Assembly: GCA_001797695.1 (NCBI GenBank)
Contig: MGQD01000132.1
Coordinates: forward strand, 1-10,912
Direction of reading: 5' to 3'
Origin: Deltaproteobacteria bacterium RBG_13_49_15
Lineage (GTDB): Bacteria > Desulfobacterota > Desulfobacteria > Desulfobacterales > UBA2156
Length of the DNA: 10,912 nt
Below are positions 1-6,888 of this stretch, in pieces; the first letter of the stretch is position 1, and each line of letters begins with the position of its first letter. The translations under genes were made by a program, and so were the position numbers. A model generated the notes under the pieces. The model made no database searches. It was not told the origin of the DNA and saw only the letters and a list, made by a program, of their open reading frames with translations.

Positions 1-188
1 AGCAGGTCCCCCAATTGATGGCTGACCTCGGCGCAGTCATCCAGGGTCACCCCCCTCTCCCGGTCCATGTAGATCCGCACCAGCCAGCGGGTTTTCATCT
101 TCACGCACTCCACCTTAACCAGCTCCATCCCTACCGAAGCGAGGAGCGGTTCCGCCAGTTGCCAGATCTGTTCTTCATGAGGCTGCAT
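1..188 (-). CDS. rimP: Ribosome maturation factor RimP, N-terminal part (cut by window edge)
   Basis: RimP helps assemble the 30S ribosomal subunit in the cytoplasm. Only the first 62 codons are in the window; the gene runs off the left edge. The start is the ATG at 188-186, preceded on the minus strand by an AGGGTG ribosome binding site 7 nt upstream. The translation contains the typical RimP N-terminal pattern: an AEPLLASVGMELV helix, a strand reading TRWLVRIYMDRE, then GVTLDDCAEVSHQLGDL, matching the family blocks 'LRVYID' and 'VTLDDCxxVSxxL'. In many bacteria rimP begins the rimP-nusA-infB operon, which would lie to the left. This is host chromosome outside the mobile element. Confidence is high on the family; no oddity is seen in the visible part. 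Confidence 0.9.
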   Translation of the reverse strand, partial: MQPHEEQIWQLAEPLLASVGMELVKVECVKMKTRWLVRIYMDRERGVTLDDCAEVSHQLGDL

Positions 189-205
189 AAAAATACACCC
201 TTATC

Positions 206-231
206 AAAAAAAAAGTGGGCTTTAGCCCACT
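206..231 (-). terminator. Intrinsic terminator upstream of rimP (minus strand)
   Basis: On the minus strand AGTGGGC-TAAA-GCCCACT (231-214) is followed by an uninterrupted T run (213-206). It lies between the tRNA-Gly 3' fragment and rimP. Before integration it probably ended the tRNA-Gly transcript, or acted as an attenuator ahead of rimP. Confidence 0.75.
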
Positions 232-259
232 CATCAAAACCTGCCGATGATTTTCGCGC

Positions 260-288
260 TTACTAACACACTGCTACCGCGATTGCAA
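260..288 (-). promoter_or_regulatory. Possible rimP promoter (minus strand)
   Basis: Reading the minus strand, TTGCAA (288-283) is followed after 17 bp by TAGTAA (265-260). A transcript from here would pass through the hairpin at 231-214 before rimP. The match to sigma-70 consensus is partial, so this is a weak call. Confidence 0.25.
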
Positions 289-342
289 GGGGAAAAACGG
301 ATTTTCCCGGCGCCCCGCCCCCAGGGCCGAAGGGAGCATGAA

Positions 343-394
<52 letters not shown>

Positions 395-472
395 AAGCAT
401 ATATTTACCCGCTTTTACTTGCGCGTCTTTATGATCACCTAATTTCAATAAGTTACAGTTTAATTATTTCCC

Positions 473-500
473 TTGACATACCATAAAATACTTGTATATT
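473..500 (+). promoter_or_regulatory. Integrase promoter
   Basis: A consensus -35 TTGACA (473-478) and -10 TATATT (495-500) are separated by 16 bp and lie 61 bp upstream of the integrase ATG. The predicted transcript start falls next to the arm-type repeat at 509-529, so integrase bound there could repress its own promoter (inference). Confidence 0.7.
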
Positions 501-508
501 GGTCTCGA

Positions 509-529
509 AGGTTGGAAATACGGTTGGAA
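509..529 (+). repeat. Putative integrase arm-type site, left copy
   Basis: A 21-bp sequence is repeated perfectly and in the same orientation at 10743-10763. It is built from two GGTTGGAA units spaced 12 bp start to start (510-517, 522-529). One copy lies on each side of the att core in the excised circle, which is the arrangement expected for arm-binding sites of a phage-type tyrosine recombinase. Confidence 0.7.
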
Positions 530-560
530 TTTTGGTGTCCAGCTTTTGTGGGGGTGGAAT

Positions 561-1709
561 ATGAAGCGCATAAAGACAGAATATCCGGGTGTCTTCTATC
601 GTGAAGCCATGAGGATCGGTGGCAAGGGAAAAGAAAAAGTTTATTATATCGTCTTCAAGAAGGATGGGAAAGTCTTGGAAGAAAAGGCGGGCCGTCAATA
701 TGCAGATGACATGACGGCGGCAAAGGCGGCCAGGATCAGAGCCGATAGAATTGAGGGACGCCGGGAGTCTCGGAAGGAAAAGCGCGAATCCGAAAAGGCA
801 AAAAAGATGGGAGAAGCAGGGAAGTGGACTCTATCCCGGTTGCACGATGAATATGAAGCGCAACGAGCTCCATCCAAGGGAAAGCGAGTGGACAGTGGGT
901 TTTTCCAAAAGCACCTGAGTTCATCCTTGGGCTACAGGGAACCCAATGAGATCATCCGCCTCGATGTCGACCGGCTGCGAATCGGGCTTTTAAAGAAACT
1001 GAAACCACAAACCGTCAAGCACGTGATGGCCTTGCTTCGGCGTTTGATTAATTTTGGGGTAAAACGACAACTATGCCCCGGAATCGGTTTCAAGATTGAA
1101 ATGCCAAAGGTTGACAATCAAAAAACCGAGGACCTCGCACCGGATCAGCTCAAACACCTTCTGAAGGCCATGGGCGAATCGAAGGACATAGAGGCAACTA
1201 ATATGCTCCGCATGGCCCTATTTACTGGCATGCGTAGAGGAGAATTATTCAAACTGCAATGGAGTGACCTTGACTTTGATCGGGGCTTTATCACGATCCG
1301 CCATGATCCTAAAGGCGGGGTAAGCCAGAAGATCCCAATGAATGACCAAACACGCGACGTCCTGAAGAAGCACCCTCAAACCGCAGATCACGTCTTTGTT
1401 ACCAGCAAGGGGAAACCATTTGTCGACATCTGCAGGCGGGTTAATTCTATTAAAAAAGCGGCAGGGATACCGGACAACTTCAGGGCCTTGCATGGTCTGC
1501 GGCACGTGTACGCCTCTATGTTGGCATCCTCCGGACAAGTCGATATGTACACCCTGCAAAAGCTGCTTACTCACAAGTCCCCTTTGATGACGCAACGGTA
1601 CGCCCACTTGAGGGATGAGACCTTGAGGAAGGCGTCGACATTAGCTGGCAACATCATTGAGCAGGCAGCGAAGGCAGAGGATCAGGACAGCAACGTTATA
1701 GGAGCATAG
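561..1709 (+). CDS. int: Tyrosine recombinase / phage-type integrase
   Basis: The protein (382 aa) catalyses site-specific recombination between the tRNA-Gly attB site and the element's attP. The start is ATG 561 with a GGGGGTGG ribosome binding site just upstream; an in-frame extension to 492 would run through the promoter -10 and the arm site, so I reject it. Residues about 1-65 form the arm-binding N-terminal domain (GVFYR... YYIVFKKDGKV). Residues about 88-180 are the core-binding SAM-like domain. Residues about 190-365 are catalytic: R225 in TGMRRGELF, K251 in the DPKGG beta hairpin, H311 and R314 in LHGLRH, H338 in LTHKS, and the nucleophile Y347 in TQRYAHL. The full catalytic set is present, so it is probably active. 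It sits next to attL and is transcribed away from it. Confidence 0.95.
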   Translation: MKRIKTEYPGVFYREAMRIGGKGKEKVYYIVFKKDGKVLEEKAGRQYADDMTAAKAARIRADRIEGRRESRKEKRESEKAKKMGEAGKWTLSRLHDEYEAQRAPSKGKRVDSGFFQKHLSSSLGYREPNEIIRLDVDRLRIGLLKKLKPQTVKHVMALLRRLINFGVKRQLCPGIGFKIEMPKVDNQKTEDLAPDQLKHLLKAMGESKDIEATNMLRMALFTGMRRGELFKLQWSDLDFDRGFITIRHDPKGGVSQKIPMNDQTRDVLKKHPQTADHVFVTSKGKPFVDICRRVNSIKKAAGIPDNFRALHGLRHVYASMLASSGQVDMYTLQKLLTHKSPLMTQRYAHLRDETLRKASTLAGNIIEQAAKAEDQDSNVIGA

Positions 1710-1756
1710 GGAAGCGCACCAATTCAAGATTGAGGGGGATAGGGAGGCCACCCGAA

Positions 1757-1779
1757 AAGCCGGAGAGTCCCGCCGGCTT
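1757..1779 (+). terminator. Weak hairpin after integrase
   Basis: AAGCCGG (1757-1763) pairs with CCGGCTT (1773-1779) across a 9-nt loop. It is followed by CCCCTTCAT rather than a T run, so it may be a weak terminator or an RNA-stabilising hairpin between the integrase and the next gene. Confidence 0.35.
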
Positions 1780-1816
1780 CCCCTTCATAACCACGGGATG
1801 ATTGCGAGGGGCGGCG

Positions 1817-2530
1817 ATGTATTGGAAGAAAGAGCGCGATTCAGAAATTGAAGCAATTAGGGGCGTTATAGGCCGGATATTGAAGGCCCGAAATCCAAAT
1901 ATTATCGATTCTAATTCACGTGATAGCCTTACTTTAAAAATAGCCGAAACAGTTTGGATGCATCAGCAACATACCAAAGAGGATGGAAAAAAGGCTTTAC
2001 TCCAAGATGCCCACGCCAGGAATGATGAGTATCTGAAACGCACGGCAGATCGAATACAAGACATTCAGCGAGACGCTAAAGGTGAAATCCTATCAAGCAG
2101 CCGACAATACAGTGGCCCTGCGATTAGAAAAGTAATGAAGATTCTGAGAGACGACCTTAAAAAGCAATTTGACCTTAAAAACTATCATGAAGATGTGAAA
2201 GGATTTCTTCAGTTCAATCCCCTATCTCATGCGTGGATAGACAGGGAAAATGAACTCATTTTTAAAATACAAGATTTGCTCGATAAATATAATCCGGGCT
2301 TATTTCCCAACTGGAAATCAGAAATAATATCTTCGATTTTCACGGAATGTAACCTCTGGCCGAATCAAGATCGAGATCAAGCATATGAAAGAATGCGAAA
2401 GCGCTTTCCTGCTGCTGAACTTAAGCGACGGGAAGAAGCGGATCTGCAACAAAAGGTTGCACAAGACCCTTTGTGTGAGCTGTGCGGTACCTTCAAATCA
2501 GAATGCAAGTGTGATCTTTTGAAGATTTAA
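1817..2530 (+). CDS. Hypothetical protein with C-terminal CxxC-x6-CxC motif
   Basis: I do not recognise this 237-aa protein. ATG 1817 follows GAGGGG with 5 nt spacing and is preferred over an in-frame TTG at 1802 that has no spaced ribosome binding site. The protein is hydrophilic and mostly helical, with no signal peptide or membrane segment. Residues about 50-90 and 100-155 are rich in charged helices. The C-terminus holds C220, C223, C230 and C232 (CELC...CKC), a likely zinc knuckle. It lies between the integrase and the AlpA-like gene, and by eye its sequence is more AT-rich than the flanking genes, a pattern typical of recently acquired cargo. A role in defence or host takeover is possible from position alone, but nothing in the sequence proves it. 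Confidence 0.75.
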   Translation: MYWKKERDSEIEAIRGVIGRILKARNPNIIDSNSRDSLTLKIAETVWMHQQHTKEDGKKALLQDAHARNDEYLKRTADRIQDIQRDAKGEILSSSRQYSGPAIRKVMKILRDDLKKQFDLKNYHEDVKGFLQFNPLSHAWIDRENELIFKIQDLLDKYNPGLFPNWKSEIISSIFTECNLWPNQDRDQAYERMRKRFPAAELKRREEADLQQKVAQDPLCELCGTFKSECKCDLLKI

Positions 2531-2716
2531 AAAAACTTTCCCATCTAAAAGCCAGCGAAAACAAACCTCTTTTTTACTCGTTTATCTATAGAAAAACCAA
2601 TCTCTAAAAACAATTTTCCCTATTAAAACAAATACTTGACATTATTTTAACCCTGTCTTACCCTATAATCGTCTTATGGAGTTTTTGTACTCAACATTAA
2701 CAGGGAGGCAGAGAAC
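2531..2716. other. AT-rich intergenic region before the early operon
   Basis: These 186 bp are strongly AT-rich. I see no open reading frame with a ribosome binding site and no good terminator. The right part contains the promoter-like elements described separately. It is a plausible control region for the lysogenic-to-replicative switch. Confidence 0.5.
2636..2669 (+). promoter_or_regulatory. Probable promoter of the AlpA-primase operon
   Basis: A perfect -35 TTGACA (2636-2641) and a perfect -10 TATAAT (2664-2669) are present but 22 bp apart, which is too long for a simple sigma-70 promoter. With 17-bp spacing the -10 would be TACCCT (2659-2664). Either the TATAAT is used with a poor -35 (ATTATT, 2641-2646), or an activator that distorts DNA in the manner of MerR is needed. 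Two GTCTTA repeats (2655-2660, 2671-2676) flank the TATAAT. Confidence 0.45.
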
Positions 2717-2935
2717 ATGGAAAACGTAGGCGAACTTTTGAAGAAACCTTTTTTGAATGAAAAGGAAGTGGCGGCGGTCACCGGCCGGGCAGTCTCTACC
2801 CTCAGAAACGAGAGACACCTTCGGCGGGGGTTTCCCTATTTCAAAATCGGGCGTCGGTCTGTCCGGTACAAACTGACGGACGTTCTCACCTCCATGGAGG
2901 CGCGGCGGATCAGCTTTGAAGAGGCCAGCCGATGA
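2717..2935 (+). CDS. AlpA/excisionase-like helix-turn-helix DNA-binding protein
   Basis: The protein (72 aa) is a small winged-helix/MerR-like HTH protein of the AlpA-Xis type. Members act as excisionase or as activators of integrase and early genes in P4-like satellites. Residues about 11-58 carry the domain: FLNEKEVAAVTGRAVSTLRN (the HTH), then GFPYFKIGRRSVRYKLTDVLTSME, with the wing around IGRRSVRYK and the conserved ending helix. The length is typical for the family. The start has a strong GGGAGG site 8 nt upstream (2703-2708). Its stop codon overlaps the next start (ATGA, 2932-2935), so it heads a translationally coupled operon with the replication genes. Whether it bends DNA for excision or activates transcription cannot be decided from the sequence. 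Confidence 0.82.
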   Translation: MENVGELLKKPFLNEKEVAAVTGRAVSTLRNERHLRRGFPYFKIGRRSVRYKLTDVLTSMEARRISFEEASR

Positions 2936-3075
2936 CACCCCGCGCAGAGCTCAACCGGAAGGCTTTGCTTCACGACCAGGCGGCGACCCTTCTTCGACAG
3001 GACGCTGACCGCCACGAGGTCGAAGCGAAGCGGCTGAGGGAAGAGGCGGCGCTTTTGGAGGGACCGGAGCCATGA
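2932..3075 (+). CDS. Small coiled-coil protein (47 aa)
   Basis: This short gene sits in a row of coupled genes: its ATG overlaps the stop of the AlpA-like gene and its stop overlaps the start of the next gene, both as ATGA. The product is 47 aa, charged and Ala/Arg/Glu/Leu-rich (ELNRKALLHDQAATLLRQDA, then HEVEAKRLREEAALLEG), predicted as one long amphipathic helix. I do not recognise a family. The double ATGA overlap and the lack of rare features make it credible despite its length. It might be a partner or regulator of the replication protein; that is inference from operon position only. Confidence 0.6.
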   Translation: MTPRAELNRKALLHDQAATLLRQDADRHEVEAKRLREEAALLEGPEP

Positions 3076-3347
3076 GCACCTTCAGCCCTTTCCTCCCGAA
3101 CATGAAGCCTGAGGCACTTACCGAAAAGCTACCCAGTGACCATTGCCTTATTTGCGGGGCAGCTCCGGCAATCATAGGGATCTTTACGCCGGAAGATCCG
3201 ACTGCCTGGGGTGCCAAGAACGGCAAGACCCGGCTGATCAGATATTGCCTATGCGATAAATGCCACGGCAGGCAGGAGACGCTGGAGAATGTTGAAAAGA
3301 TCATCCGGGCCGAGCTCGCCGGCGGAGGTGTTACCCATGCAGAATAA
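3072..3347 (+). CDS. Small zinc-ribbon-like protein
   Basis: The protein has 91 aa with two cysteine pairs, C25-x2-C28 (HCLICG) and C61-x2-C64 (CDKCHG, with an extra C59), the spacing of a treble-clef or zinc-ribbon fold. The ATG at 3072 overlaps the previous stop by 4 nt, and its 3' end overlaps the primase start by 11 nt, so it is co-translated with the replication protein. I know no specific family assignment. Small zinc proteins next to phage primases are common and often bind nucleic acid, so a DNA-binding or primase-accessory role is plausible but unproven. Confidence 0.72.
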   Translation: MSTFSPFLPNMKPEALTEKLPSDHCLICGAAPAIIGIFTPEDPTAWGAKNGKTRLIRYCLCDKCHGRQETLENVEKIIRAELAGGGVTHAE

Positions 3348-4962
3348 TTTCCTACAAGCGGCACTGGACTATGCCGGGCGCGGCTACTCAGTGATCCCGG
3401 TACGGGGCGACAAGAAACCTTTCATTTCCTGGACCGAGCACCAGAAGCGCCGGGCGACGGCGGAAGATATCCAGGAATGGGCTGCAAAATATCCCGGGGC
3501 CAGTGTCGGGATCGTCACGGGCGAAATATCCGGGATTCTCGTTATCGACTGCGACACGCGGGAAGGTTACGAGGCGATCCAGAAACTTCTCCCGGACGCC
3601 CTTCTCCTTCCTATCGCCCGAACGCCACGGGGCGGTTGGCACCTTTGGTTTCTTTACCCGGTGGGGAGCAAGATCACTGTTGGAATTGGAATTATCCCGG
3701 GTGTCGATTATCGCGGTGAAGGTGGATACATCATAGCGCCCCCATCGGTCAATGGCGACGGCAAGGGCTATACCTGGCAAGAGGGGCTTTCCCTGGAAGA
3801 CGTCGAGCCAGCGCCGCTGCCTGCTTCTTTATATAATATTTTTTCTTTATATATAGAGGGGTGTGGTCAACACAGACCACAAGAGACCACAAAGACCACA
3901 GAAGACCACAATTTCTTTCACCAGGGACGCCGTGATAACGATCTTTTTCATGCTGCAAACTGTCTGATTAAAGGCGGTTGTGAGCTTACTTTTGCCGAAC
4001 ATGTTATTGATATTCTTGCAAGATATTCAGATCCGCCATTCCCTGAAAGTGAAATCAGAGCCAAAATTGACAGCGCCCTGAAGCGTGCCGAGAGTCGGGA
4101 GAGAAACCTTGCAGCGGAGATCCGGGACTGGATCATGACCACAGAAGGCAACTTCATGACCACAGATGTCCACAGGGAACTACAATTGACCACAAGAGAC
4201 CACATGAAGGCGGCGGTCATGGCTTTGTCTCGATTATGCGACGGACCGAACCCATTGATTGAGAAGTACGGAAACAAGCGTGGCTGCTACCGCCGTATCG
4301 AAACCGACATTGAGCCCGTGAATTTCCTCACAGCGCCCACAGGAGAATTTCCTATCACCTGGCCGATGGATATTGATGACCATTGCATCATCTATCCGGG
4401 GAACATTGTCATTGTCGCCGGATCAAAGAGCGCCGGTAAAACATCATTCCTCTTGAATGTCGTTAAAAAGAACATGCACCAGCATGAGATCGTCTATCTC
4501 AATTCAGAGATGGGCGACACCGAATTCAGGAAGCGCCTGGAGCTTTTTGAGGATGTGCCCCTCTCTTCCTGGAATTTCCGAGCCTATCACCGGGCGTCAA
4601 CCTTTTCAGACCTTATCACCCCGGAAAAGAAAATCTTCATCGTTGATTTCTTGGAGGTGACCACGGACTTCTGGAAGGTGGCACAATACATTCAGGAGAT
4701 CCACAAGAAGCTGAAAGCGGGTATCTGCATCATTGCATTGCAGAAGTCAGAGGGCAGGGACGCTGGGCGCGGGGGCGACTTCTCCAAGGAAAAGGCGCGG
4801 CTCTATCTGAGCCTTGATTATCTCCACGATGAGAAGATGAACCGGATCAAGATCACCGATGCAAAGGCATGGCGAACAGACAGGAATCCACGCGGAATGT
4901 ATCGCACTTATAAGCTCGTCAGGGGTAGCAGGTTCATACCTGTTACTGATTGGAGGGATTGA
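3337..4962 (+). CDS. Replication protein: PrimPol primase/polymerase fused to RecA-like ATPase
   Basis: The protein (541 aa) probably starts element replication by making primers and unwinding or loading at the origin inside its own gene. The start is ATG 3337 behind GGAGGTG (3324-3330). Residues about 3-165 are the bifunctional primase/polymerase N-terminal (AEP) domain: VIDCDT with metal-binding D71 and D73, TPRGGWHLWF with H102, and GVDYRGEGGYIIAPPS. A linker of about 165-195 is encoded by the AT-rich repeats and iterons. Residues about 197-250 resemble PriCT_1 (GRRDNDLFHAANCLIKGG). Residues about 345-530 are a RecA/DnaB/KaiC-like ATPase: Walker A GSKSAGKT (362-369), NSEMG (389-393), Walker B IFIVD (433-437), and IIALQK with Q469. 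All key residues are present. The fusion is typical of phage and satellite replicons. Confidence 0.92.
   Translation: MQNNFLQAALDYAGRGYSVIPVRGDKKPFISWTEHQKRRATAEDIQEWAAKYPGASVGIVTGEISGILVIDCDTREGYEAIQKLLPDALLLPIARTPRGGWHLWFLYPVGSKITVGIGIIPGVDYRGEGGYIIAPPSVNGDGKGYTWQEGLSLEDVEPAPLPASLYNIFSLYIEGCGQHRPQETTKTTEDHNFFHQGRRDNDLFHAANCLIKGGCELTFAEHVIDILARYSDPPFPESEIRAKIDSALKRAESRERNLAAEIRDWIMTTEGNFMTTDVHRELQLTTRDHMKAAVMALSRLCDGPNPLIEKYGNKRGCYRRIETDIEPVNFLTAPTGEFPITWPMDIDDHCIIYPGNIVIVAGSKSAGKTSFLLNVVKKNMHQHEIVYLNSEMGDTEFRKRLELFEDVPLSSWNFRAYHRASTFSDLITPEKKIFIVDFLEVTTDFWKVAQYIQEIHKKLKAGICIIALQKSEGRDAGRGGDFSKEKARLYLSLDYLHDEKMNRIKITDAKAWRTDRNPRGMYRTYKLVRGSRFIPVTDWRD
3825..3855 (+). other. Candidate DNA-unwinding element with two AT-rich 11-mers
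   Basis: Two perfect direct repeats TTCTTTATATA (3825-3835 and 3843-3853) lie in a 31-bp stretch that is almost purely A/T inside an otherwise GC-balanced gene. They directly abut the GACCACA iteron cluster, as AT-rich repeats do in plasmid and satellite origins. Confidence 0.65.
3862..3910 (+). repeat. Origin iterons, cluster 1 (GACCACA)
   Basis: Four exact GACCACA copies start at 3875, 3885, 3894 and 3904, spaced 10, 9 and 10 bp (one helical turn). An inverted copy TGTGGTC lies at 3862-3868. The copies fall in three reading frames (encoding RPQ, ETT/KTT and DHN), which argues for selection on the DNA rather than on the protein. This is the likely binding site of the element's replication initiator. 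Confidence 0.75.
4137..4204 (+). repeat. Origin iterons, cluster 2 (GACCACA)
   Basis: Exact GACCACA copies start at 4137, 4158, 4188 and 4198, plus a one-mismatch copy GTCCACA at 4168. Start-to-start spacings are 21, 10, 20 and 10 bp, so all sit on one face of the helix. Cluster 2 is about 230 bp from cluster 1 and in the same orientation, which would allow looping between the two. Confidence 0.7.
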
Positions 4963-4965
4963 GGC

Positions 4966-5265
4966 ATGGAAAATTCAGCTGAAAAGGAGAGGGCAATGGC
5001 CACACAAAACATAGAACGGAGGGTTGAAAAATTAGAGGAACATTTAAGCAAATCTGACAAGCCGGAAACCATCGAGGAGATGTTCAGATCCATGGAGCGC
5101 GGCGCTTATGGACCTGTCAGCGTAGCGTCCATCACGGCATCGATTCTATCCAATGGCGGGAGCGGGGAACCCTTACGAGGGAAGAGATTACCCGATGAGC
5201 TCATAGACCACTTTGTAGAAGCGATCAAAAAAGGGAATGCCGAAGAAAAGGTGAACGAAAATTGA
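4966..5265 (+). CDS. Hypothetical charged protein, N-terminal coiled coil
   Basis: I do not recognise this 99-aa protein. ATG 4966 lies 3 nt after the primase stop, with a GGAGG in the primase 3' end; a second in-frame ATG at 4996 is also possible. Residues about 12-32 (NIERRVEKLEEHLSK) have heptad-like spacing and suggest a short coiled coil. The C-terminal half includes RLPDELIDHFVEAIKKG, probably helical. There is no signal peptide or membrane segment. Its stop overlaps the next start as TTGA, so it is coupled to the HTH protein downstream. Position between replication and terminase-like genes suggests a replication or packaging accessory role, as inference only. Confidence 0.72.
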   Translation: MENSAEKERAMATQNIERRVEKLEEHLSKSDKPETIEEMFRSMERGAYGPVSVASITASILSNGGSGEPLRGKRLPDELIDHFVEAIKKGNAEEKVNEN

Positions 5266-5651
5266 CGAAAAAGAACAAACAGGAGGGGGGGCTCACCGAT
5301 CGCCAGTTGAAGGCGATTCCCCATCTTGTCGCATCAACCAGCCAGGATAAGGGGTGCAAGGCGGCCGGAATTTCTCGGGGTACATTGCATGAATGGCTCA
5401 AGGACCCCTCCTTCAAGGCTGAATTCAAGTCTCAAAGAGACCAGGTGATCGAGGGCGCTCTTGATCTGCTAAAGGGACACATTAGCGGCGCCGTCGAAGC
5501 GCTGGTTGGTCTTCTGCCCACTAAAAACGAATATTTACGGAGATCCGTAGCAAACGACATCATCGAGAGTGTTTTACGAGGAAAGGAGCTTGAAGACCTC
5601 GAAAGGCGTGTTGCCGTTTTGGAGAAGACGATGCGAGAGAAAATAAAATAG
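5262..5651 (+). CDS. HTH protein resembling phage terminase small subunit / phBC6A51-type
   Basis: The protein (129 aa) starts at TTG 5262, overlapping the previous stop by 4 nt (TTGA), with AAGGTGA upstream. Residues about 11-50 form an HTH (LTDRQLKAIPHLV... GCKAAGISRGTLHEWLKDPSF), with the 'xAAGISRxTLxxWLKDPxF' pattern known from phage small terminases and phBC6A51-type proteins. A helical middle region (60-105) follows, then a C-terminal coiled coil (108-127, LEDLERRVAVLEKTMRE). The length and three-part layout fit TerS, which recognises packaging sites. No large terminase subunit is present, so if it is TerS it would work with a helper phage, as in phage-inducible islands. A transcription regulator is the main alternative. 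Confidence 0.7.
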   Translation: MTKKNKQEGGLTDRQLKAIPHLVASTSQDKGCKAAGISRGTLHEWLKDPSFKAEFKSQRDQVIEGALDLLKGHISGAVEALVGLLPTKNEYLRRSVANDIIESVLRGKELEDLERRVAVLEKTMREKIK

Positions 5652-5663
5652 GGGGTCAAGAAC

Positions 5664-6788
5664 ATGAATATTCCTTTTCAAACCGGATCCATAACTTTCA
5701 CCGACGCTTTGATGCAGGCAAAACGGGCCGCTCAGTTGCGGGGGGTCCCGTTCTCGACGCGGGACGTTATGAATCTTCAATCCGGATACATGGAAGGGGC
5801 GGCGGAACGGACTTCCGGAGAGCGCTCGGCTGCACTTGGGGAACGCTCGGCAGACCTGGCGGAGAAAAATCTTTCTGCTCAACAGACGAACTGGACAAAC
5901 ACGCTGAATCAGGAGAAGGATTTGGCGGCACGCGCGAGAGAACAAAACGTATTTCTCACCCAGGCGCAGATTGATGCCGCGAAAACGGGCGCGACGAAGG
6001 CGCTCACGGGAAACTTAGTACAAACGGGGGCAACCCTCGGGGGGGCGTATTTGCTGATGGCCCCACCGGCGGTATCTACACTTCCGGCAGCGACTGTAGG
6101 CGGTGTTTCTGCTGGTATGGGAGGCGCGGGGGAGGCCATTCCGGTGGCAGCGTCCTTGAAGGCGTCGGGGGCGGCATCCCTCGGCCTCGGCGCTGCCGGA
6201 TTAGCAGGGGCGGCGGGTGGGTATCTTGGCGGTCAATTGGCGCAACCTATCGGCGAAGCAATCGGTGTCGGCGGCGAAAAAGAACGCGGCGCGGTTGGCG
6301 GTGCAGTAGGCGGTGCAGGGGCGGCCTGGGCTGCGGGTGCGATGATGGGTGCTCCTGCTGGTCCCGTTGGTATGGGGGTCGGTGTGGCAGTGGGCGGTAT
6401 TGTTGGATTACTAACCGGCGGGGGCGGCTGCATCATCATAACCGCCTGCACTGATCGCCATTCTCCCGAAGTGAAAATCGCCCGCGAGTACCGGGACCGC
6501 TTCATGGATGAAGAGCAGCTTGCCGGGTATTATTTCATGGCGATTTATATTGCCCCGTTCCTTGAAACTCACCCGACAGCCAGGAAAGCCGTCAAAAAGT
6601 GGCTTGTGGACAGACTTGTTGATTATGGCGAGGTTGTCTTGGGCCGGAAGCCGTCAAGGGCGCTACGGTCATCCTGGATAGTTTCCCGGTTGTTTTTGAT
6701 CCTCTGCCGGGCCATGGGAAAGGTTGTGGATATCGCAATAAGGCTTTTCGTTGAGCCGAAAAATTGGAACGAGGGCCGGGAATTGTGA
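5664..6788 (+). CDS. Gly/Ala-rich protein with CFI-box-like C-terminal domain
   Basis: The protein (374 aa) starts at ATG 5664 behind GGGGGT. Residues about 45-105 are Ala/Glu/Gln-rich and helical (repeated GERSA, then QEKDLAARAREQN), as in phage internal or ejection proteins. Residues about 105-255 are a long Gly/Ala-rich hydrophobic stretch with glycine-zipper-like patterns, likely membrane-active. At residue 256 a CFI-box-like domain begins (CIIITACTDRHSPEVKIARE, then YRDRF... LVDRLVDYG), comparable to the C-terminal domain whose common form begins CFIATAAYG. A final hydrophobic helix lies at about 338-362. The role is unknown. A virion or DNA-injection protein is plausible given the neighbours, but membrane-acting interference with a phage or host is also possible. 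Confidence 0.75.
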   Translation: MNIPFQTGSITFTDALMQAKRAAQLRGVPFSTRDVMNLQSGYMEGAAERTSGERSAALGERSADLAEKNLSAQQTNWTNTLNQEKDLAARAREQNVFLTQAQIDAAKTGATKALTGNLVQTGATLGGAYLLMAPPAVSTLPAATVGGVSAGMGGAGEAIPVAASLKASGAASLGLGAAGLAGAAGGYLGGQLAQPIGEAIGVGGEKERGAVGGAVGGAGAAWAAGAMMGAPAGPVGMGVGVAVGGIVGLLTGGGGCIIITACTDRHSPEVKIAREYRDRFMDEEQLAGYYFMAIYIAPFLETHPTARKAVKKWLVDRLVDYGEVVLGRKPSRALRSSWIVSRLFLILCRAMGKVVDIAIRLFVEPKNWNEGREL

Positions 6789-6888
6789 AATCTACCCCCG
6801 GTGGCTTGGGCTTTGCCGGGTGCGCGCCGTTTTCTCTACATGGGACGGGGGAAGGAGATGCCTTCTGGGGCAAAAAGGAGAAAGAGCG

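Noticed and set aside
290..308. Hairpin GGGAAAA/TTTTCCC near attL
   Set aside because: It has no T run and a poor position for a terminator; probably chance in host flank.
492..560. N-terminal extension of the integrase
   Set aside because: It would begin inside the promoter -10 and run through the arm-site repeat; the ATG at 561 has a proper ribosome binding site.
3388..3780. 130-codon minus-strand frame in the primase gene
   Set aside because: It is a shadow of the PrimPol domain, which has clear catalytic motifs on the plus strand.
3862..4204. CRISPR array
   Set aside because: The repeats are 7 bp at about 10-bp spacing inside a coding gene, without spacers; they fit iterons, not CRISPR.
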